A DNA stretch of 64,000 nt, from contig NZ_CP019985.1 of assembly GCF_002250115.1 (NCBI RefSeq), forward strand, positions 1,488,001-1,552,000, given 5' to 3'. The stretch is from Shouchella clausii. Lineage in GTDB: Bacteria; Bacillota; Bacilli; Bacillales; Bacillaceae_D. Below are positions 35,655-44,010 of this stretch, in pieces (the stretch's first letter is position 1; each line of letters begins with the position of its first letter). The notes under the pieces were generated by a model that searched no databases, was not told where the DNA came from, and saw nothing but the letters and a program-made list of their open reading frames with translations. Made by a program: the position numbers and the translations under genes.

Positions 35655-36040
35655 CACAAAAGGCCAGGCCCTCTGTTTGACAAACGCTCAGTAAGCCGGT
35701 CCATTGCGTCTTGGTCCATTTCTGTATGAATGTCGTACTTTTGTTTATGGTAATCAGCGACAGTGTTCCCTAACGTTGCAGTATGGAGGAAAATGGCATT
35801 ACGAACAAACAATCCTTTTGTTTGCTCGGAGGAAATCTGGAATTCAAGGCGTTCCCTCAAACGATCAGCAAACTTGCCTTCTTGCCCTTCAAGGCATGTT
35901 AACGCATGGATAAGTTGGTCGGTGCCTGTCTCCATTTGTTCTTGGGCACGGTTAGGCTGTCGCCGTACATCTTCTTCAAAGCCACTTTGATTAAAAGGAA
36001 AGCGGTGGGTGCCCACATTCGGATTCAGCCAATCAAACAA
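35654..36040 (-). CDS. small helical protein, third gene of the lipase cassette
   Basis: A 128-residue protein starting at TTG 36040, with GAGGGGG eight bases upstream overlapping the toxin stop region. It opens MFDWLNPNVGTHRFPFNQSG and is otherwise charged and predicted helical (QMETGTDQLIHALTCLEGQE, FADRLRERLEFQIS). No signal peptide or membrane segment. I do not recognise a family. Its size, helicity and position right after the lipase gene suggest a targeting or chaperone-like partner, comparable in role to the small helical proteins that bind LXG-type regions. An intracellular immunity role is an alternative. Both are inference. Confidence 0.6.
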   Translation of the reverse strand: MFDWLNPNVGTHRFPFNQSGFEEDVRRQPNRAQEQMETGTDQLIHALTCLEGQEGKFADRLRERLEFQISSEQTKGLFVRNAIFLHTATLGNTVADYHKQKYDIHTEMDQDAMDRLTERLSNRGPGLL

Positions 36041-36052
36041 CGATATTCCCCC

Positions 36053-37708
36053 TCACTTAATTGATTGGGCCAATGCTTCATCAGCCGCAAACAATCCACG
36101 CAAATTTTCTTTGTAGTCAAGCACCAATTGTTCCAGCTCGCGCATATCCAACTCATACATTTCAATGATTCCGTCGATTTGTTCAATCGCACTGGCGGGA
36201 ACAGGATCAAACTCCTTCCGGAAAGTCACCCCTGTTGGCTTGCGGATGGCATCCTTGGAATACGTATGGCCTGCTTCTTGCAAAAACGCTCGCCAATTCG
36301 CTTCTTTATTGCTCATCATGCCTTCGACCCGTTCCCGTTGTTCAAACACCCGTTCATGAAGTTCCATATTACGGTAGTGGTAAAGAAGACCAAGAGCCTC
36401 GCGCTTTTGTTCCAGTGCCCCTTCCATGGCCTGCAACGCGTTAACAAGACTGTCTTCATCAACCAAAATGTGTGTGCCTGTCCCAGGCTCAAGTCGATAC
36501 GTAACTCGTTGTTGGCCAGGCTGGTCATACAGTTCAATTAATGCCTGGATGCTGTGCAAGTCAAATTGCTCCTTGGCATTGATCACAGCAAGCACTTTTT
36601 CATAGACGGCTGTATTTTTTAAGGCCCATAACCCGCCGACGATATGGCCGAGTCCTACCTCCTCTTTCAGGCGCTCTTTTACAGATTCAGGCATGCCTGA
36701 AAGTGCTGCCCACGGATTGTCTTTAGCTGTGCCGATTAATTCCGAAAGCTCGGCAACCGTCATTTCCTCGCCAATGATCGTGATAAATTGCAAAAGATGA
36801 TTGATATTGGCGTTATAGGCAACCCGATCTAAATCTGCATTTATGCCAAGTCCAAGAGAAACAAACGTACCAAACATAGGGGGTCTGGAAAATACCTCCG
36901 TTAATCCAGGCCACGGCGTCCTTGGCGTCAGCACATCAGGAAATTCAGGCGTTTCCATATCGCCTAAGTAATGAATGGCTGCCCCTGGATAAAACGTATA
37001 CGGAATCGATTGTGCGTAAAGAGGCTCCCCTTTCACGCGTGTATGGCTAATAGTGTTCGCTTCAGCGGCATAAAAATCGCGAGCAAGAAGAACAAGCTCT
37101 TCTTGGGGGATGTCGGAGATGTTTGTTGTTCCTATATTTTGCATAACATGGTCTTTAAAGTATTCATCAAGCCTAGCAAGTTGCTTTAGGTTAACGGGCG
37201 CATCATTCAGACCGCGCACATCATCAAAGTTTTTTTCAATTAAGGCGACACTAACGATTAAATGGCCTCCAAGGGAATGGCCATCACCGTAGCGTGTAAT
37301 TTCGTCACCATTTGTCTTTTTGGCAATATCTGATTCAACCCTGTTATAAAAGCGGCGAGCATCATCGATTTGCTCATCTGAAACACCTGCAACAACACCG
37401 AAAGCATCGTAAATGACATCTTCGGGTGCGTCGAGGTCAACTTCAGTGCCGCGAAAAATGTAGTAAACGTCGTTAATGCCTTTTTCTTCGTTGTGGTGGT
37501 GGATCGCAGCGCCGTCAAAGCCAGACTCGTTGCCGATAGGGGAGTCAATATTTTTGCCGCTGCTTTTATATATCGTAATGTCGTTGTAGTCGATGTCAGT
37601 AATGTTATAGGAATGGAGCACTTGTTTAAAGGAGTCAATATCTAATTGCTTTCCGTTTTCATACTGGAGAGCGGTAATAGAATTGCGGGTGTGGTCCTCA
37701 AGACCCAT
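36053..37708 (-). CDS. lipase-domain protein with helical C-terminal half (DUF6792-like; candidate type VII toxin)
   Basis: A 551-residue protein. Residues about 1-250 form an alpha/beta hydrolase of the class 3 lipase kind: the oxyanion-side motif YYIFRGTEVDLDAPEDVIYD (Arg86-Gly87-Thr88) and nucleophile elbow GHSLGG with Ser145. The C-terminal part (about 400-551) is long, charged and helical, with LQAMEGALEQKREALGLLYH and YELDMRELEQLVLDYKENLR, like an LXG-type secretion domain. Catalysis first and helical targeting region last matches the reverse arrangement described for the S. aureus type VII lipase toxin TslA. No signal peptide is present. The start ATG is coupled to the preceding gene, whose stop lies in the ribosome binding site AGTAGGTG. 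Actual secretion is unproven; no ESX genes are in the window. Confidence 0.75.
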   Translation of the reverse strand: MGLEDHTRNSITALQYENGKQLDIDSFKQVLHSYNITDIDYNDITIYKSSGKNIDSPIGNESGFDGAAIHHHNEEKGINDVYYIFRGTEVDLDAPEDVIYDAFGVVAGVSDEQIDDARRFYNRVESDIAKKTNGDEITRYGDGHSLGGHLIVSVALIEKNFDDVRGLNDAPVNLKQLARLDEYFKDHVMQNIGTTNISDIPQEELVLLARDFYAAEANTISHTRVKGEPLYAQSIPYTFYPGAAIHYLGDMETPEFPDVLTPRTPWPGLTEVFSRPPMFGTFVSLGLGINADLDRVAYNANINHLLQFITIIGEEMTVAELSELIGTAKDNPWAALSGMPESVKERLKEEVGLGHIVGGLWALKNTAVYEKVLAVINAKEQFDLHSIQALIELYDQPGQQRVTYRLEPGTGTHILVDEDSLVNALQAMEGALEQKREALGLLYHYRNMELHERVFEQRERVEGMMSNKEANWRAFLQEAGHTYSKDAIRKPTGVTFRKEFDPVPASAIEQIDGIIEMYELDMRELEQLVLDYKENLRGLFAADEALAQSIK

Positions 37709-37718
37709 CTAAATTCAC

Positions 37719-38390
37719 CTACTTTTGGAAACGAATGCTTTGGATAATAGTATCGAAAAAACTGCTTTCTTGCTCATTGTTGATGGCACAGTCTTTTTCA
37801 TCTTTGCAAAATATACCATACTTAACAACAATAAATTGTTTGTAATCCAGACTTTGAACCAAGGCAAAATACCGATTAGCAGGGTGTGTTTCCGGGTCAT
37901 AGATAACCCCTTTTTTATCTTCCAATGTTAGATAGGATGAGCCGTAATAAATGATTGTTTCTTCAGTTTGAAGTTTTTCATGCTGGTCCTTGAATCCAAG
38001 ATCCTTTAGTAAAATTGCTAATTCTAATTCGCCGTCATACTCCGTCATATTGTCACGGTATTTTAACTGAATAAATCCCGAGAATCCATTTTCATTTAAA
38101 CGTCTTTGATCTTCATAAAAATCGAGAAATTCAAAATGGTCTTTGCTCTCGTACAGGGTAGGATCATCTTCAATGTAATACCCCGCAGGAAACCACATGG
38201 AAAAGTTGTTTTTTTCTGACCTGAAATAATGGAACCCTTCGTCTGTTTCAACATCTGGGTCAAGAAAGCTACTTGTAAAATCATCTGTTAAGGCAATATC
38301 GTCTGAACCGTTGAGTGCGAACCCCATGGCCACCCCTCCTCCTAATACAATCAAGACAACGATCGGAATCCAAATGCTTTTTTTCATCAT
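37719..38390 (-). CDS. membrane-anchored protein, first gene of the lipase cassette (candidate immunity protein)
   Basis: A 223-residue protein with one N-terminal helix (IWIPIVVLIVLGGGVAMGFA) and the remainder outside, predicted mixed alpha/beta (FRSEKNNFSMWFPAGYYIED). No lipobox. It precedes the lipase gene by ten bases and is translationally coupled to it. In toxin loci a surface-anchored protein in this position commonly protects the producer, and TslA-type lipases are neutralised by membrane-bound proteins. A decayed second copy of its 3' end at 38647-38691 shows duplication, common for immunity genes. No family recognised, so the role is inferred. Confidence 0.65.
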   Translation of the reverse strand: MMKKSIWIPIVVLIVLGGGVAMGFALNGSDDIALTDDFTSSFLDPDVETDEGFHYFRSEKNNFSMWFPAGYYIEDDPTLYESKDHFEFLDFYEDQRRLNENGFSGFIQLKYRDNMTEYDGELELAILLKDLGFKDQHEKLQTEETIIYYGSSYLTLEDKKGVIYDPETHPANRYFALVQSLDYKQFIVVKYGIFCKDEKDCAINNEQESSFFDTIIQSIRFQK

Positions 38391-38646
38391 CTATCCCACC
38401 TTCGCTCTCGCCATGTGGTGCTTAGTTTTATCATAGAAAAGACAAAGGGAAAATTCCACTAGTACCTGCAATAAATGGGAGAAAGGCACTTTGTGCGTAG
38501 TGAAATAGTCTTGATTTTTGAGCGTGTTGTTAAAAAAGGAGTTAGTGTTTAGGAGGGGAAAGCAACTGAGTGTGATGGGGAAGTTTTGTGTCGCATTCTA
38601 ACCGTGGGATTGCCAAGGTTGGTCTCATGGCCCGTCTCTTTTTCAC

Positions 38647-38691
38647 CTACTTTTTGAAGCGAATGTTTTGAATACGGTTCATTATTGTCCG
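38647..38691 (-). pseudogene. fossil 3' end of a second copy of the cassette membrane protein
   Basis: The minus strand reads RTIMNRIQNIRFKK and stops with TAG, closely matching the end of the 37719-38390 protein (DTIIQSIRFQK). The surrounding DNA is also similar: TTCACCTACTTTTTGAAGCG here against TTCACCTACTTTTGGAAACG at 37714. The upstream part of the copy is gone. The rest of the 38391-38892 gap holds no gene I can recognise. Confidence 0.65.
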
Positions 38692-38892
38692 TCATTATGG
38701 GCGGTGGGCTATCCCTTTTCAACTAACGGCCTTTGTTTAGAGATGATCTCCTTTTAAAAGAGTTATAGGGGTCTTCAGAATATATAGTGGACTAATGGAT
38801 TAATTAAACTAATATATCAGAAATAGTTTTAAAAAATAACTTGAAAAATATTTTAAATCGAATTACTTTATCTAAGAAAGGAGAATTAAAAT

Positions 38893-39342
38893 ATGAAAAT
38901 AACTATTGAAGAAGTACCTGAATCCAGGATTGCTTATTTCCGAAATGTTGGGGAGTATGGTGAAAAGCAAAACAAAAAATTAATGGAGAATTTTAAAAAG
39001 TGGGCAAAATTAAATGGTGTGTTTGATGATTCTATAATTTTAGGCATACCGCAAGATAACCCAGAGATTACGCCTAAAGAGGAATGTCGTTATGATGTTT
39101 GCGTTGTTATAAATAAAGGTTTTAATGTGGAAAAACCAGCTCATATTGGAGAATTTTCTGGTGGGAAATACGCTGTTTTTTTGCTTGACCATACAAAAGA
39201 GGCAGTCAGTGAATTTTGGGGCAATATTTTTTCTGAGATAGAAAGAAATAATCTATCAATAAGAGAACAACCAATTATAGAAAGATATACTTCACAAATG
39301 ATTGATAATCATTTGTGTGAAATATTAGTTCCTATACAGTAA
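38893..39342 (+). CDS. GyrI-like/AraC effector-binding domain protein
   Basis: A 149-residue single-domain protein of the GyrI-like small-molecule-binding family (SHS2 fold): MKITIEEVPESRIAYFRNVG, CRYDVCVVINKGFNVEKPAH and GGKYAVFLLDHTKEA follow the family pattern. Stand-alone members have been linked to gyrase inhibition, drug binding or hydrolysis of toxic small molecules; which applies here is unknown. AAAGGAG precedes the ATG. The gene is strikingly A+T rich, as is the 500-base gap before it, consistent with acquisition. Confidence 0.8.
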   Translation: MKITIEEVPESRIAYFRNVGEYGEKQNKKLMENFKKWAKLNGVFDDSIILGIPQDNPEITPKEECRYDVCVVINKGFNVEKPAHIGEFSGGKYAVFLLDHTKEAVSEFWGNIFSEIERNNLSIREQPIIERYTSQMIDNHLCEILVPIQ

Positions 39343-39589
39343 CGAAGCAGGGACATTTCCTACCTTCTATTTAAAGGACGAACAACTGACACACCTACTA
39401 TGTATTTCAGATCTAACTGCAGGAACCACCATAAGAAAATGACACAGATATGATGTTTAAATGTTATAACTTTAATATCCTATTAATTTTGAAATTTATT
39501 TAAATTGGATCTACAAAAAGCGAAAAGAAGGGTTGCGGTTAGGAGACATTTACTGTATCATGTAAAACAATTTAATGTTATCGTTTGAT

Positions 39590-39840
39590 TTTTTAAAAGC
39601 ACTGATAAGGACATGAGTTACTTTTTACGGTTTCCAGAGAGGGAAGGAGAGCTGAAATCTTCCTAACGCAGGAGAGTAACTTACCACCTTTGAGCTGTAT
39701 TGGAGAATGAAGTACCCAATACCGTCTATGCTACGTTACAGCACCAGAGCCGTAAGTTCTTTTTACTTATGGGAAATTGGGTGGAACCACGGGTAGAACG
39801 CACTCGTCCCTTCTTGGGGGATGAGTGCGTTTTTGTTTTT
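39590..39840 (+). ncRNA. T-box riboswitch 1 (threonine)
   Basis: A complete T-box leader: the stem I AG-bulge region (CAGAGAGGGAAGG), a specifier codon ACC (Thr) at 39683-39685 in TTACCACC, the antiterminator T-box GGGTGGAACCACGGGTAGAA, and a terminator stem CGCACTCGTCCC/GGGGGATGAGTGCG followed by TTTTTGTTTTT. Uncharged tRNA-Thr should stabilise the antiterminator and allow read-through toward thrS. Confidence 0.88.
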
Positions 39841-39859
39841 ACAAAATTACAAAGCAAAA

Positions 39860-40100
39860 GCGATGAAAAGGACAGGAATTATTTTTACGGTTTTCAGAGA
39901 GGGAAGGGTAAGCTGTGATCTTCCTAGCTTAGGAAAATAATTTACCACCTTTGAGCTGTATTGGGGAACTTAGTATCTAATACCGTTTATGCTACGTTAC
40001 AGCACCAAAGCCATAAGCTTTTCTTTTTAGCTTATGGGAAATTGGGTGGAACCACGGGTAGAACGCACTCGTCCCTTCTTGAGGGATGAGTGTTTTTTTA
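39860..40100 (+). ncRNA. T-box riboswitch 2 (threonine), tandem copy
   Basis: A second leader closely similar to the first, with CAGAGAGGGAAGG, specifier ACC at 39954-39956 in TTTACCACC, the same GGGTGGAACCACGGGTAGAA T-box, and terminator CGCACTCGTCCC/GAGGGATGAGTG with a seven-T run. It sits 33 bases before the thrS start. Two terminators in series would tighten control and sharpen the response to threonine starvation. Confidence 0.88.
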
Positions 40101-40132
40101 TTTTATTTACTTTAAAAGGAGTGTTTCTTGTT

Positions 40133-42046
40133 ATGAGTGAACCATTAATAGCTATTCAATTTCCAGATGGAAAGAGCAAGCAATTTCCGCAAGGTGTAAC
40201 ACTAGCTGAGCTTGCACAATCCATTAGTCCGAGTCTTTACAAAAAGACGATTGTTGGATGTATAAATGGTGTGCCTTCCGATTTAGCACATCCAATCACA
40301 GAAAACGCTCATATTTCCTTGTATGATGTGGCTTCAAAAGAAGGAATAGAAGTGCTTCGTCATTCAACAGCCCACTTATTGGCACATGCATTAAAGCGAT
40401 TATACCCGGCTGTTCATTTAGGAGTGGGTCCTGTCATCGGAGATGGATTTTTTTATGATGTTGCGTTGGACCAACCGATTACCGTGGGTGATTTGCCAAA
40501 AATTGAACAGATGATGAAGCAAATCATCAAAGAGAACATGGAGATAACACGTAAGGAAGTTACGCGCGAAAAAGCTAAACAGTTGTTCAAACAGGACCCT
40601 TTAAAACTTGAGTTGCTTGAAGATATACCGCCAGATGAAACAGTGACTGTGTACGAACAAGGTGATTTTTATGATTTATGTCGTGGTCCTCATATACCTT
40701 CAACAGGCAAAATCAAGCATTTTAAGTTAACGAAAGTGTCTGGTGCATATTGGCGGGGCAATAGCGATAATCAAATGCTTCAACGTATTTACGGTGTTGC
40801 GTTTGCGACAAAAGATGAGTTACAAGATTATTTTGCCTTTCTAGAGGAAGCTGAAAAGAGAAATCACCGTAAGCTTGGAAAAGAGCTGGAATTGTTCATG
40901 TTCTCAGAAGAAGCTCCAGGAATGCCTTTCTATCTTGCCAATGGTCAAATTATCCGAAATGAGCTTGAATCTTTTTTGCGAAATCTTCAAGCCAAATACG
41001 ACTATAAAGAAGTTCGCACGCCGATCATGATGAATCAACGGCTATGGGAACAATCTGGTCACTGGGATCACTACAAAGAGAATATGTATTTTACACAAGT
41101 GGATGAGCAACAATTTGCGCTAAAACCGATGAATTGCCCTGGCCATATGCTCATTTTTAAAAACGGGCTGCATTCGTACCGAGATTTACCAATTCGCATG
41201 GCAGAGTTTGGTCAAGTGCATCGTCATGAATTCAGTGGTGCCTTGAATGGTTTATTGCGTGTCCGTACATTTTGCCAAGATGATGCCCACATTTTCGTAA
41301 CACCGCAACAAATTGAAGAGGAAATCACACTTGCATTAAAAATAATCGACCATGTCTACCAAGTATTTGGGTTTAAGTACGAAATTGAATTATCGACACG
41401 TCCAGATGATTTTATGGGGAGTGAAGACCTTTGGGAGCAGGCTGAAACTGCTTTAGAGAATGTACTGCAAAAACTTAATTATGCTTATAAAGTCAATGAA
41501 GGCGATGGGGCGTTTTATGGTCCGAAAATTGATATTCACATTAAAGATGCCATTCAACGCAGCCACCAATGCGCCACGGTTCAACTTGATTTCCAACTAC
41601 CTGAAAAGTTTGATTTATCCTATATAGATAAACAAAACGAAAAAAAGCGTCCAGTTGTTATTCACCGAGCTGTATTTGGTTCAATTGACCGTTTTTTAGG
41701 AATTTTAATCGAACATTTTGCAGGTGCTTTTCCTGTTTGGCTTGCGCCGGTACAAGTACAAATTGTCCCTGTTTCCCACGTTCACTTGGACTATTGTTTA
41801 ACGATACAATCAGAACTGAAACAAGTAGGGGTAAGGGTAAACATGGATGAAAGTGATGAAAAACTAGGTTACAAAATTAGAAAAGCACAAATGCAAAAAA
41901 TCCCTTATACAATCGTGCTAGGTGACAACGAATTAAAAGAAGAAACAGTCACGGTTAGACAGTACGGGAAACCGGAAACAGAAAGGGTTCCTTTTGAATA
42001 TTTTAAAGAGAAACTTGTGCGACAGATTAAAGAACGGAGCATTTAA
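40133..42046 (+). CDS. thrS: threonyl-tRNA synthetase
   Basis: A 637-residue class II synthetase charging tRNA-Thr. The N-terminal TGS domain (about 1-65) is followed by the editing domain with zinc-type HSTAHLLAHALKRL and LCRGPHIPSTGKIK. The catalytic core contains KPMNCPGHMLIFKNGL, the RMAEFGQVHRHEFSGAL motif and VFGSIDRFLGILIEHFAG, and an anticodon-binding domain closes the protein. ATG 40133 is preceded by AAAAGGAG; the frame to 40034 runs through the T-box and is not protein. Tandem T-boxes and relatively A+T-rich codon use recall the inducible ThrZ-type second synthetase of B. subtilis, so it may be thrZ in function. A hairpin follows. Confidence 0.95.
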   Translation: MSEPLIAIQFPDGKSKQFPQGVTLAELAQSISPSLYKKTIVGCINGVPSDLAHPITENAHISLYDVASKEGIEVLRHSTAHLLAHALKRLYPAVHLGVGPVIGDGFFYDVALDQPITVGDLPKIEQMMKQIIKENMEITRKEVTREKAKQLFKQDPLKLELLEDIPPDETVTVYEQGDFYDLCRGPHIPSTGKIKHFKLTKVSGAYWRGNSDNQMLQRIYGVAFATKDELQDYFAFLEEAEKRNHRKLGKELELFMFSEEAPGMPFYLANGQIIRNELESFLRNLQAKYDYKEVRTPIMMNQRLWEQSGHWDHYKENMYFTQVDEQQFALKPMNCPGHMLIFKNGLHSYRDLPIRMAEFGQVHRHEFSGALNGLLRVRTFCQDDAHIFVTPQQIEEEITLALKIIDHVYQVFGFKYEIELSTRPDDFMGSEDLWEQAETALENVLQKLNYAYKVNEGDGAFYGPKIDIHIKDAIQRSHQCATVQLDFQLPEKFDLSYIDKQNEKKRPVVIHRAVFGSIDRFLGILIEHFAGAFPVWLAPVQVQIVPVSHVHLDYCLTIQSELKQVGVRVNMDESDEKLGYKIRKAQMQKIPYTIVLGDNELKEETVTVRQYGKPETERVPFEYFKEKLVRQIKERSI

Positions 42047-42133
42047 TAAGAATTATTAAGACTCAGGGCCGCAACAGCATGTTAACAACCGTTCCTGCTA
42101 TTAGCCTTTCAGGAGGGGATACCAGGTAATTGT

Positions 42134-42163
42134 GGGGTATAGCCAACATGAAATGGCTGTACC
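42134..42163 (+). terminator. Rho-independent terminator of thrS
   Basis: GGGTATAGCCA and TGGCTGTACCC form an eleven-base stem with one mismatch, followed by CTTTGTG. It is 87 bases after the stop. Confidence 0.55.
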
Positions 42164-42214
42164 CTTTGTGAAGAAAATATATAGTGATCTTTTATTCAAA
42201 CCAAGATAAAGTTT

Positions 42215-42796
42215 CTACTCAACCGAGTTTGCTCGCTCCATGATTTCCTGGACGATCGCACTTTTCGCATCAGCATAATGTTGTACGTGGCGCCATTGAC
42301 GTTGAGCAAGGTGGCGTTTGACGCTTGCGTACTTATCCCGGTCGGCATTGTTGCTTCGGAGCCAATCACGGAAACGCAACATTCTATTGACTTCAGAAGC
42401 GCCTTTGCTGAATACATGCAGGTTGATGTCTGTGTCTGGCCCTTTCAACAAGCGATGTTCAAACCATTCAGGTTCCCGAATGCGTAGTGTGTAACCAGCT
42501 TTTTCTAAGTCCGGGACATAAGTCGTCTCGTTAGCGGAATCGATGACAACTAGTAGTATATCAATGATAGGCTTGGCACAAAGGCCTGGAACCGAAGTTG
42601 AGCCAACATGTTCGAGTTGCAATGCCTTGTTTCCGAGCACAGAACGAATTCGGGTAGCCTCTCGATCGAATTGATTAGGCCACTCTGGATCATACTCTAG
42701 GAGGGTAACGGGCGCATTGTGGGGTTTACGCTCACCAACTGTGACCTTTTGAAGATCTTCATCACTTTTACGTGGCGGGTTTGAATGACTCTGCAT
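42215..42796 (-). CDS. GrpB-family nucleotidyltransferase-like protein
   Basis: A 193-residue protein of the GrpB/UPF0157 family, which has a nucleotidyltransferase fold. Family landmarks are LLEYDPEWPNQFDREATRIR, LEHVGSTSVPGLCAKPIIDI (with the GSTS loop and Asp) and LRFRDWLRSNNADRDKYASV. Some relatives are fused to dephospho-CoA kinase, but stand-alone GrpB function remains unknown. A purine-rich GGGAGTGATC precedes ATG 42796. Monocistronic, convergent with thrS. Confidence 0.88.
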   Translation of the reverse strand: MQSHSNPPRKSDEDLQKVTVGERKPHNAPVTLLEYDPEWPNQFDREATRIRSVLGNKALQLEHVGSTSVPGLCAKPIIDILLVVIDSANETTYVPDLEKAGYTLRIREPEWFEHRLLKGPDTDINLHVFSKGASEVNRMLRFRDWLRSNNADRDKYASVKRHLAQRQWRHVQHYADAKSAIVQEIMERANSVE

Positions 42797-42862
42797 GAGA
42801 TCACTCCCTAGTTATCAGTTTAGCATTTCATCTTACCATAACGGTTGAAAAAAGTTGAGCCG

Positions 42863-43033
42863 TTATTCTCCTTCAATTTCGCCGGCCAGTTCGTAATAGC
42901 GGTAAAAAAGTCCGTACCATCTTTGATTGTTAACGCGTGTTTGCAAAATAATCTGAGTGGTACAGTCGGGGCCAGCTGTATGAGTGGGTTTCGAGTTTTC
43001 ATTGACAATAAAAATGAAGGCTTGACTCTCACG
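42863..43033 (-). pseudogene. decayed 3' end of an unidentified gene
   Basis: One minus-strand frame reads ESQAFIFIVNENSKPTHTAG, continues through TTQIILQTRVNNQRWYGLFY and ends ELAGEIEGE before TAA. Codon pattern and composition look genuinely coding, but there is no start, and a stop at 43034 blocks it. A neighbouring frame (FDHSKCEVLRNV) may be the continuation after a frameshift. It is squeezed between GrpB and the protease gene and is probably the residue of a gene truncated when the protease/MerR pair arrived. Confidence 0.35.
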
Positions 43034-43083
43034 TTACGTAATACTTCACACTTTGAATGATCAAAACGTAGAGGTGAAACGAT

Positions 43084-44010
43084 ATGAACATTCAAGCACT
43101 GCGCTCAGACCACATTTACCGCCAAGTTATGCAAGTTCCGCTAGCAGAGAAAACAGAGTTATACCGGGAAGAGATGCTGGCTCCGTTCATGAAAAAATGG
43201 GAGACTCAGCATGTTCCATATAAGGCTGCTGATCCAGGCGGTTTTGACGTGATGACAATCAATAATTTCATATTCCGTGCGCCGGAAGAGATAACGCCTG
43301 AGATTTCCACGGAACTCGAACTTATATCGTCCGATGCATTCTGGCAGGAATGCGAAGCAGTTGTAGCCCGGAGCCTGGGCCAATTTACAGAAAACGGCGT
43401 GAAACTCCCGGTATCCGAGTACTTGTTCACCGTTCTTCTAGGCAACCCGAAGAGCCAGTCTTTGTTGCTAAACGAGGGGTACAGCGGCGACGGGGGAATT
43501 CCCGGATACATTTTGTGCACATTGCTTCCAAATGCTTATACGCTGCCCCGCATGAAGGCAGCACTGGCGCATGAAGTCAATCATAACGTACGTTACCAGT
43601 ATATCCAGTGGGACCACACTGTTACCCTAGGCGAGTTGATCGTTAGCGAAGGGCTGGCGGAAAATTTTGCAACACTGCTGTACGGGGAGGAGCTTCTCGG
43701 CCCTTGGGTGTCGAAGACAGGCGCCGAAACATTAAATCGCCAGATCAAACCTGTATTGAAGGAACAGCTGGATGTAACGGGGTTTGACCAAATTGCTCCG
43801 TATTTGTACGGCGACGAATTGGCGAAGCTTCAGAATTTCACGCCAGTCGGCATGCCTTATAGCGCGGGTTATGCTTGCGGATATTATTTAGTACAATACT
43901 ATCTAAAGAAGACGGGAAAATCGATCGTCGAAGCGACCATCACCCCAGCCGATCAAATCCTGGACGAAGTCAGGGGATACTGGAATGAAACAACGATTAT
44001 TAGCGGTTAA
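43084..44010 (+). CDS. DUF2268 predicted zinc metalloprotease
   Basis: A 308-residue protein of the DUF2268 family. The zinc-protease motif HEVNH is present (LAHEVNHNVRYQY), with a downstream Glu in SEGLAENFATLLYGE as likely third ligand. No signal peptide or membrane segment, so it is probably cytosolic. Its 3' end overlaps a MerR-family gene by 26 bases, so the two are translationally coupled. Higher G+C than neighbours, and sandwiched between a gene remnant and a non-coding stretch, which suggests transfer. Natural substrate unknown. Confidence 0.85.
   Translation: MNIQALRSDHIYRQVMQVPLAEKTELYREEMLAPFMKKWETQHVPYKAADPGGFDVMTINNFIFRAPEEITPEISTELELISSDAFWQECEAVVARSLGQFTENGVKLPVSEYLFTVLLGNPKSQSLLLNEGYSGDGGIPGYILCTLLPNAYTLPRMKAALAHEVNHNVRYQYIQWDHTVTLGELIVSEGLAENFATLLYGEELLGPWVSKTGAETLNRQIKPVLKEQLDVTGFDQIAPYLYGDELAKLQNFTPVGMPYSAGYACGYYLVQYYLKKTGKSIVEATITPADQILDEVRGYWNETTIISG

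Noticed and set aside
37258-37638. A 126-codon minus-strand frame rich in Thr inside the lipase gene
   Set aside because: It overlaps the lipase coding sequence in another frame, has no ribosome binding site and its low-complexity composition is that of a shadow frame.
39700-39918. A 72-codon frame reading MENEVPNTVYATLQHQSRKF
   Set aside because: It lies across the first T-box antiterminator and terminator; the apparent protein is RNA structure read as codons. The same applies to the extension of thrS back to 40034.
42820-43095. A 91-codon minus-strand frame starting MNVHIVSPLRFDHSKCEVLR
   Set aside because: Its second half is out of frame with the clearly coding-like stretch at 42863-43033; at best it is part of the same decayed gene, so I reported only the better frame.
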